Assembly (NCBI RefSeq): GCF_029407905.1
Contig: NC_073630.1
Coordinates: 44,851,001 to 44,915,000, forward strand
Direction of reading: 5' to 3'
Source of the DNA: Bubalus kerabau
Taxonomy: Eukaryota; Chordata; Mammalia; Artiodactyla; Bovidae
Length of the DNA: 64,000 nucleotides
Shown here: piece after piece, positions 12,225 through 24,078 of the stretch
Layout of the letters: every line of letters starts with the position of its first letter
Numbering within the stretch: position 1 is the stretch's first letter
The notes under the pieces: generated by a model
What the model was told of the DNA's origin: nothing
Databases searched by the model: none
The model's input: the letters and a program-made list of their open reading frames with translations, nothing else
Translations under genes and position numbers: made by a program

Positions 12225-13270
12225 GGAGCAACTCACTCACCAATGATTTCTTAACACCAGTTTTATGTCAGGCAGTGTTTTAGGCATGCAGTGGGGATGG
12301 GAAAGCATGAAATGAAGAGAATGCATAAGATATGGTAACACTTGCCTTGAAGGGATTTACAGTGTGGTTGAGGAGTCTGAATAGGAAACAGGTGGTTAAA
12401 GTCTGGTTAGGGTTCCATGGGAGGACAACCAAGAATCACTTTGTCAAGTCTTGAGATTGATAGTCAGTGAGAGTTTCCTGGAAAAATTCATGGCTAGAGC
12501 TAAGATATGAAAAATGAGAAAGATAGTCTTAGGGAACGGGAAGAGGAGGTGATGAATCATGTCTACCAAGCAAGAGAAACAGTATCTAGAAATGCTCCTG
12601 TTCTGGCAAACAAAAGAAAAAATGGCTACAAATGCCTCAGTTCTGGTGCATTTTATCTTGATTAGTAATCTACTAGTATTTCAGTATGGCTAGAAAGTAG
12701 AGTTCACAAGGTGGTATATCAAAAGGTAAATCAAACAATGAGCAGGGGACTGGCATGCTCTGTTAAAGAGCCTGGCTGTGGTTTTATAGAGAAAGGTGGT
12801 ATAGTCATAAATTGGCTACTGTGAGGAAGGAGGACTAGAAAGCTGCTAAGAAGAAGATGGAGAAACATCTTAGAAGGTGGATTTAATGATCTAAGTGCAA
12901 CATGGCTTTCTAGTGATGGAAGATGTATTGGATCCAAAGATAATTCATATAGCTGATAGAAAGTGTTTGGTGATTGACTAGGTATCACAAATTTCACAAA
13001 ATTAAGGGACTGCCTCTGGACAAATTCAGTGTATCCATCTATAACTTTTTCACTGACTTCTTCAGTCCCATTCATTTTTTAGGGTGGCTTGGGTGAACAT
13101 TGCCATGAATCACAATAAACTAAATTAGAAAATTTCAAGAAGGGAAGAGAAAATAGATGGCTCAAAAGTTGGAGGAAGGAAAAAGACAGAAGAGGCCTGG
13201 AAAGAACTGGGACCCTGGGAGTCAAAGCCCAAATTAGACACCACCTGGAGCAGCTGCATAACATTCAGAA
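12225..13270 (-). mobile_element. L2 LINE 3' region, long fragment
   Basis: Antisense L2 of about 1 kb: CAGGCAGTGTTTTAGGCATGC, GGATTTACAGTGTGGTTGAG, AGTGAGAGTTTCCTGGAAAA, then CTACTGTGAGGAAGGAGGAC. The 3' part beyond 12.9 kb is less certain. Confidence 0.6.
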
Positions 13271-13351
13271 TTATCCTTGGTTTTGCATGGGACCTAAACA
13301 GAAATAGTTTGGCAAGAGAAACTAAAAATTAAATGCACCTTAGTTCTGCCT

Positions 13352-13553
13352 ATTGTTGTTTAGTCGCTAAGTCATATCTGACTCTTTTGCGACCCCATGG
13401 ACTGTAGCCAGCCCAGGCTCCTCTGTCAATGGGATTTCCCAGGCAAGAATACTGGATTGGGTTGCCAGTTCCTTTTCCAGAGGATCTTCCTGACTCAAGG
13501 ATCTCCTGAATTGGCAGATAAGATTCTTTACTACTGAACCACCAAGGAAACCC
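13352..13553 (-). mobile_element. Bov-tA SINE
   Basis: Full-length minus-strand Bov-tA beginning TTGTTTAGTCGCTAAGTC and ending CCACCAAGGAAACCC. Moderately diverged. It follows the L2 remnant ending near 13270. Confidence 0.92.
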
Positions 13554-13555
13554 AT

Positions 13556-14519
13556 GAGGTCATAAACTACTGCTTGTTTATTTTTTCATCCACAATGTCA
13601 GGCGGTCATAGCCAGACACTAATGGCTCAGAGTCTATGAGATTCATGGCATAGCATTTCATTCTTGCTTTGAAAAATCAGATGACTCTGAGACATTTTGA
13701 TGAGCTCCCATTCTGCTCTTGTCTTTCCAGGTAAAATGGAAACCATCAGCTAAGAAAGAATTGCTTTTTATTTCTAAATATTGAGCTTGCCATCTGGACA
13801 AAGCAAAAGCTGTCGGTAGTAAGTCAAAAACACTGATTCATACTTTGAGACACAGAATCTCAGAGGATATGACATTACTTGTGTTCATACACTCTGAACA
13901 CATGTTATTTATGATTTTCAGGGTGCCAGTGCTTATAAATAGTTCTTGGAAGCAACTATACTGACATCATCTGAAGGACTTTTGGAGCCAAAAGGAGAGA
14001 CTTGAAGGGGGCTTTTTGTCTTTGATAGGGGTAGAAGGGGTAGAAGCAGGAGGTATAAACGTTAAGTGGTCTTGGCCTCATGATCACTGCATGATGCTTT
14101 TAAGCAGTATCTCTGGAAGCCTAAGATCAATAGGAGAAATAAAATCCCTCCATAAATAAAGTAGCAGGTTGCTAAAAGACTCACAATTAAAGAAAACAGG
14201 ACAGAAACTATTGATAAAAACAAGAAAGGAAAAGAAATCATGTAGTTTGGCAGTAATTTATTGAGAATGGGAAAGCAAATTATTTAGCAATCAAAAATGC
14301 TCTTAAGATAGGGTGAGGCAGAGAGGTAAAACTCTTAGAAGCACTCACAGAGAGTATTTAGTGTTCATGCTCTTTCTCCACCAGCACTCCATACATTTGC
14401 CTTACTTTACTATTCTTTAAGAACCATCATTACCTAACTGTAGAATATGAAGACTGCCTCTTCTTAGTCAAATAACATTACTAAATTACTTGCAATTTAT
14501 CTTGAGGCAGTTATCATAT
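13556..14519. other. Intronic DNA, nothing recognised
   Basis: Unique-looking sequence with no repeat or exon signal visible. Confidence 0.45.
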
Positions 14520-14760
14520 AGTGGTCAGGCACATAGTCTCAAAAGAAGACTGCTAAGTTCCATTGCCAACTAGATACTTTTTGACATTTTTCTTAAGCTT
14601 TCTGTGCCTTTTTTTTTCATCATGTATAATTCAGGATAACAGTAATACTCACTGCATAGGTTGCTGGAAGAGTAATTGAGTTATTACATGAAAAATACTG
14701 AGAATAGTATCTGGCATATTATAAATACTGTATTAGATTTGGCTTTTATTATTTATTCAT
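14520..14760 (+). mobile_element. MIR SINE
   Basis: Sense MIR, diverged: AGTGGTCAGGCACATAGTC, AGCTTTCTGTGCCTTTTT, TGCATAGGTTGCTGGAAGAG, AGTATCTGGCATATTATAAA. Confidence 0.72.
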
Positions 14761-14784
14761 ATGTAAAAAGAACACTAAACTATG

Positions 14785-15060
14785 ATAATAACTAATATTT
14801 CTGAGTACTCTCTGATTCAGATATCTTGCTGAGGATTCTGTATGCAGTATACCTCATGGCAACCTATTAGATAGAATTATGATCATTATTATTATTTTTT
14901 GGCCATGCCCTGCAGCTTTCAGGATCTTAGTTTTCCAGCCAGGGATCAAACTTCGGCCCTGGCAGTGAAGGCCCTGAGTCTTAACCACTGAGCCACCAGG
15001 GAATTCCCTAGATAGAATGATTATTAACCCCAGTTTCCAGATTAAGAAATGCAGCAACAA
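14785..15060 (-). mobile_element. MIR SINE split by CHR-type SINE
   Basis: Antisense MIR (CATGGCAACCTATTAGATAG ... ACCCCAGTTTCCAGATTAAG) with the CHR SINE at 14878-15008. Confidence 0.75.
14878..15008 (-). mobile_element. CHR-type tRNA-derived SINE inside a MIR
   Basis: TTTTTTGGCCATGCCCTGCA through CTGAGCCACCAGGGAATTCC is the reverse of a cetartiodactyl CHR-type tRNA SINE with poly(A) end. A perfect 10-bp TSD, TAGATAGAAT, lies at 14868-14877 and 15009-15018. It lies in a minus-strand MIR. Confidence 0.9.
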
Positions 15061-15061
15061 A

Positions 15062-16454
15062 ACTCAAGCTGGAAGCTCTTTATTACAAGCACGAATTTTG
15101 TATACCCTTTTCTAATAATTTCAAATATTTTCTTCATCTTGAAGAACAATTAAGTAAATGAATATATTTTTTTAAAAGGGCTATACCAAGGAAAGAAGAA
15201 TTAAGGCAGGCTCTTCTTATTTAGTTCAGTTCAACAATTCATATTGCCATAAGCCATGACACTGCCCTCATTGTGTTTCACTTTAATGTCACTATCTTAC
15301 TAGGCAACTTGTATGGATAAATATTTTATACAGATTCTTCTTTTATACCATTAGGATGATGAAGCATATATATGCTAATGGAATTCCAAGGTCCTCTGGT
15401 TTTTCCTCTAGGGCCAATTATCAATTATCTACAGCACAGTTATTGTAAGATTAAGCAAGTCTCAATTCCATATTTTCTTAACAGTATCACCTTTTTTAGA
15501 TGAAGCATTTTAGTGGCAATAGCCTTATGAATAACCTGGATAGATAACAGTGTCTCATCACATTGTGACATTGCCAAGGACAACATGGGAAGATTCTTAT
15601 GGTGCTGCTTTGTTGACAATACAGTTGCCACTGTTTTTACTCTTAATTATTAATGATAGTACAACAAATGTTGAAAAGAATAATTGAATAAGCACTCTCC
15701 TTATTGATCTGACCTCGTCTAAAAAGCACATGATCCCTTTGACTTCATTTCATGTAAGCATCTGCCTTACTACACCCTAAGTGTCTGCTTAATCACCCCA
15801 TTTATAGAGCTACTTCTAGAGAAATTTATTTCTACTGTGGATTGATACTAATGGAAAGTATGTTGGCTGGAAGCAACATGATGCAATGGAGGGATTACGT
15901 ATCTTCAATGGGAAGGAAGGCAGCAGGATTCTGTCTTTCTTTCCTTCCTTCCTCCTCTTATTTCTTGCTTTCTGTATTACCCTATCTGTATTACCTACAA
16001 GGTATTACTTCCTTACTGTGTTACTCTATATTGGTGAAAGCCATTTCCATCCAACCAGCCACTCAAGCCAGGATCTTACAGTCATCTTCTGTCAGTGACA
16101 GTGAGAAAGGATGTCTAGTGGCATCAGCATACTCTCCATATTCTGTGATTTGGATAACTGATATTTCCCCAATCCTACATGGAATTCTTTTCTAACAGAT
16201 TTAAGACAAAAAAGAAATGCAACATCCAAATCCATCCAAATTGCAGAGCAACTAAGCTCCACCTTTACTGAAAAGCTAAGGCTGCTACAGATCTTATAAC
16301 TTTTCGCATACTAAATCCAAACCCCCATGGAGAGTGGATTATCATTTCTGTATTCTACAGCTGTGCCTTGTACATACTTCTACTGTTGTAGTTCCCACAC
16401 TGTCTGTATGTATGCATGCATGTAGTATATGTGCATATGTGTGTATATGTGTTT
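15062..16454. other. Intronic DNA, nothing recognised
   Basis: A 117-codon open frame (15842-16195) crosses a CTTCCTT-rich tract. It lacks domains and splice or start context, and is judged accidental. Confidence 0.5.
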
Positions 16455-16584
16455 CTGTTAGACTGGAGCTCTCCACAGGCAAGGTCTTATTTATATATGA
16501 ATTGCAAGTGTATAGCAAAGTTCCTGGTATGTGGTAGGACAGAAGGTGCTGAATAAATCCTTGTGGAGTAAAGAGGTGATGGGT
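16455..16584 (+). mobile_element. L2 LINE 3' tail
   Basis: GGAGCTCTCCACAGGCAAGG, AAAGTTCCTGGTATGTGGTA, GGTGCTGAATAAATCCTTGTGG form the L2 end. BovB inserted right after it. Confidence 0.7.
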
Positions 16585-16595
16585 AACCTTGGAGA

Positions 16596-18625
16596 TAGGT
16601 TTAAGGGACTAGATCTGATAGACAGAGTGCCTGATGAACTATGGACGGAGGTTCGTGACATTGTACAAGAGACAGGAATCAAGACCATCCCCAAGAAAAA
16701 GAAATGCAAAAAAGCAAAATGGCTGTTCGAGGAGGCCTTACAAATAGCTGTGAAAAGAAGAGGAGTGAAAAGCAAAGGAGAAAAGGAAAGATATACCCAT
16801 TTGAATGAAGAGTTCCAAATAATAGCAAGGAGAGATAAGAAAGCCTTCCTCAGCGATCAATGCAAAGAAAGAGAGGAAAACAACAGGCTGTGAAATACTA
16901 CAGATCTCATCAAGAAAATTAGAGATACCAAGGGAACATTTCATGCAAAGATGGGCTCGATAAAGGACAGAAATGGTATGGACCGAAGAGAAGCAGAAGA
17001 TATTAAAAAGAGATGGCAGGAATACACAGAAATGAACTGTACAATAAAGATCTTCATGACCCAAATAATCATGATGGTGTGATCACGCACACTCACCTAG
17101 AGCCAGACATCCTGGAATGTGAAATCAAGTGGGCCTTAGGAAGCATCACTACAAACAAAGCTAGGGGAGGTGATGGAACTCCAGCCAACCTATTTCAAAT
17201 CCTGAAAGATGATTCTGTGAAAATGCTGTACTCAATATGCCAGCACATTTGGAAAACTCAGCAGTGGCCACAGGAAAGGAAAAGGTCAGTTTTCATTCCA
17301 ATCCCAAAGAAAGGCAATGCCAAAGAATGCTCAAACTACTGAACAATTGCACTCATCTCACACGCTAGTAAAGTAATGCTCAAAATTCTCCAAGTAAGGC
17401 TTCAGCAATACATGAACCATGAACTTCCAGATGTTCAAACTGGTTTTAGAAAAGGCAGAGGAACCAGAGATCAAATTGTCAACATCCACTGGATCATCAA
17501 AAAAGCAAGAGAGTTTCATAAAAAAACATCTATTTCTGCTTTATTGACTATGCCAAAGCCTTTGACTGTGTGGATCACAATAAACTGTGAAAATTCTGAA
17601 AGAGATGGGAATACCAGACCACCTGACCTGCCTCTTGAGAAACCTGTATGCAGGTCAGGAAGCAACAGTTAGAACTGGACATGGAACAACAGACTGGTTC
17701 CAAATAGGAAAAGGAATACATCAAGGTTGTATATTGTCATCCTTCCTATTTAACTTATATGCACAGTACATCACGAGAAACGCTGGGCTGGAGGAAGCAC
17801 AAGCTGGAATCAAGATTGCCAGGGGAAGTATCAATAACCTCAGATAAGTGGATGACAACACCTTTATGGCAGAAAGTGAAGAACTAAAGAGCCTCTTGAT
17901 GAAAGTGAAAGAGGAGAGTGACAAAGTTGGCTTAAAGCTCAACATTCAGAAAACAAAGATCATGGCATCTGGTCCCATCACTTCATGGCAAATAGATGTG
18001 GAAACAGTGGAAAACAGTGGCTGACTTTATTTTTCTGGGCTCCAAAACCACTGCAGATGGTGATTGCCGTCATGAAATTAAAAGACATTTACTCCTTGGA
18101 AGGAAAGTTATGACCAACCTAGAGCATATTAAAAAGCAGAGACATTACTTTGTCAACAAAGGTCCATCTAGTCAAGGCTATGGTTTTTCCAGTGGTCATG
18201 TATGGATGTGAGAGTTGGACTGTGAAGAAAGCTGAGCACCAAAGAATTGATGCTTTTGAACTGTGGTGTTGGAGAATAGTCTTGCGAGTCCCTTGGACTG
18301 CAAGGAGATCCAACAAGTCCATCCTAAAGGAGATCAGTCTTGGGTGTTCATTGGAAGGAATGATGTTGAAGCTGAAACTCCAATACTTTGGCCACCTGAA
18401 GCAAAGAGCTGACTCATTTGAAAAGACCCTGATGCAGGGAAATATTGAGGGCAGGAGGAGAAGGGGACGACAGAGGATGAGATGGTTTGATGGCTTCACT
18501 GACTCAATGGATATGGGTTTGGGTAGACTCTGGCAGTTGGTGATGGACAGGGAGGACTGGCGTGCTGCAGTTCCTTGGGTCGCAAAAAGTCAGACACAAC
18601 TGAGCGACTGAACTGGACTGAACTG
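16596..18625 (+). mobile_element. BovB LINE, 5'-truncated, inactivated
   Basis: About 2 kb of BovB (RTE clade) reverse-transcriptase region runs to the 3' end, closing in the GACTGAACTGAACTGA-type tail. Translated pieces include the thumb/RT region (QTGFRKGRGTRDQI, IHQGCILSS). The catalytic YADD box has become stop-V-D-D (TAA at 17845-17847), and several frameshifts are present. A probable 11-bp TSD, AACCTTGGAGA / AACCTTAGAGA, lies at 16585-16595 and 18626-18636 with one mismatch. It inserted just beyond an L2 tail. Confidence 0.92.
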
Positions 18626-18639
18626 AACCTTAGAGAAAT

Positions 18640-20099
18640 CACCTAACTTCTCTCTGCTTAAATTTATTCTTTCATTAAAAAATGAACATTTATAATAATG
18701 CATGCTCTGTGTAACAAATGGTCTTGTAAAAATAAAACTACTTGTTAAATTTTTCTATATGCTGGGAAGCACCATGCCAATGTGTGAAAGATTAATAATA
18801 TATTAAAGATCTAATTAAGGAGGAAGAAGGAAGGAAAAACTATACCCTTGAAAACTCTCCGAGATGTGTACTTCAGGGAAACCGTGTCTGTTAACAATCA
18901 ACAATTTGAGGGAAAGTTTAGGAATATAATCACAAGAAGAATCTTTGTTTCTCCCTTTGGGATATGACATTTAACAAATTAATTTAGAATACTTTAAAAC
19001 CAACAGAGCTAAGAGGAAATTGAGAACACTTGTTCTAATCACTTCCAACTTCAATGTGGAAGGCTATATATCTAAAGGTTACTACAATGGAAAAATTCAA
19101 TTACTAGAGACTCCTAATGGTCTTTACTTAAAGTAGCACAGAGCTATAACGTCTTCAGTTACTAATGAAAATCATTATATTTCCTCAAATACTGTGAATG
19201 ATTTAGTAAATACATATAGTCTCTCTAAACACAATTTCCCAGTATCCACAGAACTCAGGAGCCCCAAGTTTAAACACTCAAACATCACATCATGAGTTTT
19301 ACATTTGTTATCCCAGAAAGTTCACTCACCTATGGTTCCTGTTCTTAGATATCTCATTTCTGTTTAATTTCTAGAAAACAGGGAGAAGATTTTGCTTCAC
19401 AGTCACTCTGAAGATTGTTAATTTTCTTTTTTCCTTCTTTTAAAAAATGAATTTTTTAGAAACTTTTGAAAAAATAAGTGTGACAGTCTAGATCCATTGA
19501 ATGCCAAAATTTGAAAGAAACTGATCATCACATCCCATTGCACTCAATCCTAGAGCATTTACTAAAATAAAGTTAGTTTGGCCCCTACCATTAATATTCA
19601 TAGTCTGTTGGTCTAGGATGAAGCCCAGGATTTTGTATGCTTAATGTGCAAAGATTTCAGGCTCATGGATCAGCATTTGTGTCTACAAATTTCTAATTTA
19701 TATATGAGAACATCTGAGATCCTAATAAGAAAAATGCTTTCCCCAGATTCACCTCCCACCCTGTCCCCAGATTCTCACAGTTGGCTTATGGTGGAGTCAT
19801 GATCATAATCTAAGTCTTTTGACATCCAGTCTTGTGCTCTTTATTTTATGAGATACTGCATCCTAGATGATCATACTCCTGGGCATGCATATTCAACATA
19901 CAATTTTTTGAGACCTTAATAATCCCCAATTGACCACATTAGATCACAGTTATGAACACATGCATAAAATAGGAAATCTGAACTCACAGAATTCAGCCAA
20001 GTAGAATAGAATGAACAAATGGGCACTCAAATCCTACAAGTATTCATATTTAGACTTAGGAAAGTTGTCCCATGTATCAATGATCTTAGTATAGGCCAG
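18640..20099. other. Intronic DNA, nothing recognised
   Basis: 1.4 kb of AT-rich sequence after the first BovB. No repeat family or exon identified. Confidence 0.5.
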
Positions 20100-20255
20100 G
20101 TCCAAATGAAACACAGGAATTCACACAACCCTCCCAACAATCCTGTGAGTGGTCATAGTTGTTATTCTCATTTAAATATAAGAGGGGGTCTAAGCAGGTA
20201 ACTCTAACATAACTTGCAAATAATACATGGCTGGGGCAGAATTCAAACTCTATTC
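20100..20255 (-). mobile_element. MIR SINE
   Basis: Antisense MIR: ACAACCCTCCCAACAATCCTG, CATGGCTGGGGCAGAATTC. Confidence 0.72.
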
Positions 20256-20399
20256 TCTCTGATATTTTTACCATCCACCTTGTCTCCTTCTCCCTCCTAT
20301 TATAAAACAACAAAAACAGAACCAGATAATTCATAGCTGGGCATCTTTCATGAACTTTGTAGAATGCCAAGTGCTTAAACCTTCTATTAATGCACAAGG

Positions 20400-20620
20400 G
20401 AGCAGTTTACGACTAATGATCCCCTCCATCATCTGTGAGTGGTGCCACTACACTTAAGCCAACTGGGGCAGCACAATTCCCCAGGAAAGTACTCGCCACT
20501 ATTAGGAGCGCATAGCCACTCCCCGCCATGACGCTCGGGAAGCCAGAGAGTGCTGGCATACTGCCTCACGTTGGTCCCTTAGCTCTTCTGGAGACCAGCA
20601 TGAAGAAAGAGTGAGGAGTA
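20400..20620. other. Unidentified GC-richer block
   Basis: A 200-bp block with several CpGs (CCGCCATGACGCTCGGGAAG) in AT-rich DNA. Its segment 20545-20578 (AGAGAGTGCTGG ... CCTCACGTTGGTCCC) resembles the left arm of the hairpin at 42931-42969, so both may derive from one unrecognised repeat family. No open frame of note. Confidence 0.4.
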
Positions 20621-20984
20621 CACAAGGTTGTGATATCTTATGGTACCAGGGAAGAATTCTGCTCAAGTTGGAATTATAAAACAGAATGAACCTGTCATTT
20701 ACAAGTGAACATATATTGGTAGGTCTTCATCCTAACCCAACAATCCTATGAGTAAAAAATATTTTTTCCTATCCAGAGAAAGTAAAAGATGTTTATGTTT
20801 CTTCTCCAAATGTTATTTCAGGTAAGAACAAATCAGATCTGAAAGGAAGGCTGGAAGAAGCACAAAACAGGGGTTGAGAGCTGAGCTTGCTCCCGGTAGT
20901 GGTGAGACCTTGAGTTTGATGGCCTTGGGGAAGGCTCTGAGGGCAAGCAACTTCTCTCATCCCATCCCTCTGCTCCCCTTCCAA

Positions 20985-21112
20985 CACCTGCTCTGGGAGG
21001 ATTCCTGGCCTGAAGCCACATTGACCTGGATCTCAGTCCTTAATAGCCTCAGGCAAGTCCCTAGAACCTGTACCATAGGGTTGTTATAAGGATTAAACAA
21101 AATGTAAACAGT
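20985..21112 (+). mobile_element. MIR SINE fragment
   Basis: Sense MIR end: CCTCAGGCAAGTCCCTAGAAC, CATAGGGTTGTTATAAGGA, TTAAACAAAATGTAAACAG. Confidence 0.65.
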
Positions 21113-21379
21113 TTATTATGCATTTACTCCTGAAAGTCTGTATTATATCTTTCATCATCATGTTATAATTATGTATCTGAAATCACAATTAATTATACTC
21201 TATGAAAATACTTTTTTGTTAATATATGAATTAAGATTTTAAATATAAAATATGTCAGTGATTATAAAAATATTTAGCAGTTCTTCAAAAGCAAATGTAA
21301 AATTTATTCCCTAAATCCATAGGAGAGAAATATTTAGACATAAATAAACATCAAATAAATGACATGGTAGAAAATATGG

Positions 21380-21535
21380 GTCTCATGTTGTATCAAGCAC
21401 AGCTGCTCTGATTTTGTAGATGTGAACACTGAGGCACAGAGGGGATAAATTAACTTGTCCAACTCTCTCTATTAGCAGGTGCCAGAGTCACACACTTGAA
21501 GGTCCATACTCATGGCCACTCTACTGAACAACTCT
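21380..21535 (-). mobile_element. MIR SINE
   Basis: Antisense MIR: GATGTGAACACTGAGGCACAG, AGCAGGTGCCAGAGTCACAC. Confidence 0.7.
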
Positions 21536-21773
21536 TCTGAAGAGAAATGCTGTCCACTGCACTGGGTTTCCTCAAAATATTGCTGGCCTATGGCATCAGA
21601 TGTGTCATTAACTAGATGTTATAAATATCAGGCTAAATGGATAAAAAACTTCAGGCATTAAAAAAAAATTGTTAAGAATTCTTTCTTCAACATTGAGTTC
21701 CGCTGAATGGAAGAGCTAAATATCAATGTTGGATTAATATCAATAAAATTGACTAATTCTAATCAATGAATTC

Positions 21774-22033
21774 GGAGAAGGCAGTGGCAACCCACTCCAG
21801 TACTCTTGCTTGGAAAATCCCATGGGCAGAGGAGCCTGGTAGGCTGCAGTCCATGGGGTCGCTAAGAGTTGGACACGACTGAGCGACTTCACTTTCACTT
21901 TTCACTTTCACGCATTGGAGAAGAAAATGGCAACCCACTCCAGTGTTCTTGCCTGGAGAATCTCAGGGACGGGGGAACCTGGTAGGCTGCACAGAGTCGG
22001 ACACAACTGAAGCGACTTAGCAGCAGCAGCAGC
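21774..22033 (+). mobile_element. Bov-A2 SINE
   Basis: Plus-strand Bov-A2: two A units joined by the CACTTTCACTTTTCACTTTC linker, ending in (AGC)n. The second unit has a small internal deletion after GTAGGCTGCA. 13-bp TSD with one mismatch, AATCAATGAATTC / AATCAATTAATTC, at 21761-21773 and 22034-22046. Confidence 0.96.
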
Positions 22034-22079
22034 AATCAATTAATTCATTCAAATAGAGTGATTAATATCCATAGATATC

Positions 22080-22514
22080 TCTTACTGTGGAATAACAGAG
22101 TGCCTGGCACTGTGTAGTAATGCATGGTAACTAGCTTCAGTCGTGTCCGACTGTTTGCGATCCTATGGACTGTAGCCTGTCAGGCTCCTCTGCCCATGGG
22201 ATTCTCCAGGCAAGAGTATTGGAGTGGGTTGCCATTTCTTCCTCCAGAGGATATTCCCCACCCAGCGATCGAACCACTGTCTCTTGCATCTCTTGCATTG
22301 GCCAGAGGGTTCTTTACCACTAGAGCCATCTGGGAAGACTGGCACTGTAGTGTGTGCCATTTTAATCTTCTAACTCTCATGAAACAGGTAATATATTTTT
22401 TTCTCATTTCACAAGTAAGGAAAGCAAAGACAGACAGAAACAGAGATCATAACTTATCCAGAGTCATTCAGGCAATAAGTGATGGATCTGGGATTTAGGT
22501 CCAGTTTGGCCTAA
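22080..22514 (-). mobile_element. MIR SINE split by Bov-tA
   Basis: Antisense MIR (GAGTGCCTGGCACTGTGTAG, then after the SINE CTCATTTCACAAGTAAGG and GGATCTGGGATTTAGGTCC). Its far end abuts the BovB copy at 22515. Confidence 0.78.
22130..22338 (-). mobile_element. Bov-tA SINE inside a MIR
   Basis: Full-length minus-strand Bov-tA (CTTCAGTCGTGTCCGAC to AGCCATCTGGGAAGA). TSD CTGGCACTGT at 22104-22113 and 22339-22348. The MIR resumes immediately after. Confidence 0.94.
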
Positions 22515-24078
22515 GTACAAAAAAGATCTTCATGACCCAGATAATCACGATGGTGTGATCACTCACCTAGAGCCAGACATCCTGGAATGTGAAATCAAGT
22601 GGGCCTTAGGAAGCATAACTATGAACAAAACTAGTGGAGGTGATGGAATTCCAGTTGAGCTATTTCAAATCCTAAAAGATAATGCTGTGAAAATGCTGCA
22701 CTCAATATGCCAGCACATTTGGAAGACTCAGCAGTGGCCACAGGACTGGAAAAGGTCAGTTTTCATTCCAATCCCAAAGAGAGGCAATGCCAAAGAATGC
22801 TCAAACTACCGCACATTGAACTCATCTCACACGCTAGTAAAGTAATGCTTAAAATTCTCCAAGCCAGGCTTCAGCAATATGTGAACTGTGAACTTCCAGA
22901 TGTTCAAGCTGGTTTTAGAAAAGGCAGAGGAACCAGAGATTAAATTGCCAACATCCACTGGATCATCTAAAAAGCAAGAGAGTTCCAGAAAAACATCTAT
23001 TTCTGCTTTATTGACTATGCCAAAGCCTTTCACTGTGTGGATCACAACAAACTGGAAAATTCTGAAAGAGATGGGAATACCAGACCACGTGACCTGCCTC
23101 TTGAGAAACCTGTATGCAGGTCAGGAAGCAAGTTAGAACTGGACATGGAACAACAGACTGGTTCCAAATAGGAAAAGGAGTACATCAAGGTTGTATATTG
23201 TCACCCTGCTTATTTATCTTATATGCACAGTACATCACGAGAAACGCTGGGCTGGAGGAAGCACAAGCTGGATTCAAGATTGCCAGGAGAAATATCAATA
23301 ACCTCAGATATGCAGATGACACCACCCTTATGGCAGAAAGTGAAGAAGAACTAAAAAGCCTCTTGATGAAAGTGAAAGAGGAGAGTGACAAAATTGACTT
23401 AAGGCTCAACATTCAGAAAACGAAGATCATGGCATCCAGTACCATCACTTCACGGGAAATAGATGGGGAAACAGGGGAAATAGATGTGGAAACAGGGGAA
23501 AGAGTGGCTGACTTTATTTTTCTGGGTTCGAAAATCACTGCAGATGGTGATTGCAGCCATGAAATTAAAGGATGCTTATTCCTTAGAAGGAAAGTTATGA
23601 CCAACCTAGATAGCATATTCAAAAGCAGAGACATTACTTTGTCAACAAAGGTCCATCTAGTCAAGGTTATGGTTTTTCCAGTGGTCATGTATAGATGTGA
23701 GAGTTGGACTGTGAAGAAAGCTGAGCGCCGAAGAATTGATGCTTTTGAACTGTGGTGTTGGAGAAGACTCTTAAGAGTCCGTTGGACTGCAAGAAGATCC
23801 AACCAGTCCATCTAAAGGAGATCAGTCCTGGGTGTTCATTGGAGGGACTGATGTTGAAGCTGAAAGTCCAATACTTTGGCCACCTGATGCTAAGAGCTGA
23901 CTCATTTGAAAAGACCCTGCTGCTGGGAAAGTTTGAGGGCAGGAGAAGAAGGGGATGACATAGTGTGAGATGGTTGGACATGGGTTTGGGTGGACTCCGG
24001 GAGTTGGTGATGGACAGGGAGGCCTGGCATGCTGTGGTTCGTGGGGTCGCAAAGAGTCGGACATGACTGACTGAGTGA
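22515..24078 (+). mobile_element. BovB LINE 3' part (plus arm of a tail-to-tail pair)
   Basis: BovB sequence from the start of the RT region to near the 3' end. A 233-codon open stretch (23114-23815) keeps the RT motif YADD at 23309-23320. The 5' end is truncated against MIR sequence, and the terminal GAACTGAACTGA tail is missing: the element meets the next, oppositely oriented BovB directly near 24078-24081. Frame breaks around 22928 and 22969 and others make it a pseudogene. A 21-bp in-frame duplication lies at 23462-23503. Confidence 0.92.

Noticed and set aside
15842..16195. 117-codon open frame
   Set aside because: Passes through a CTTCC-rich low-complexity tract. No homology recognised and no splice context.
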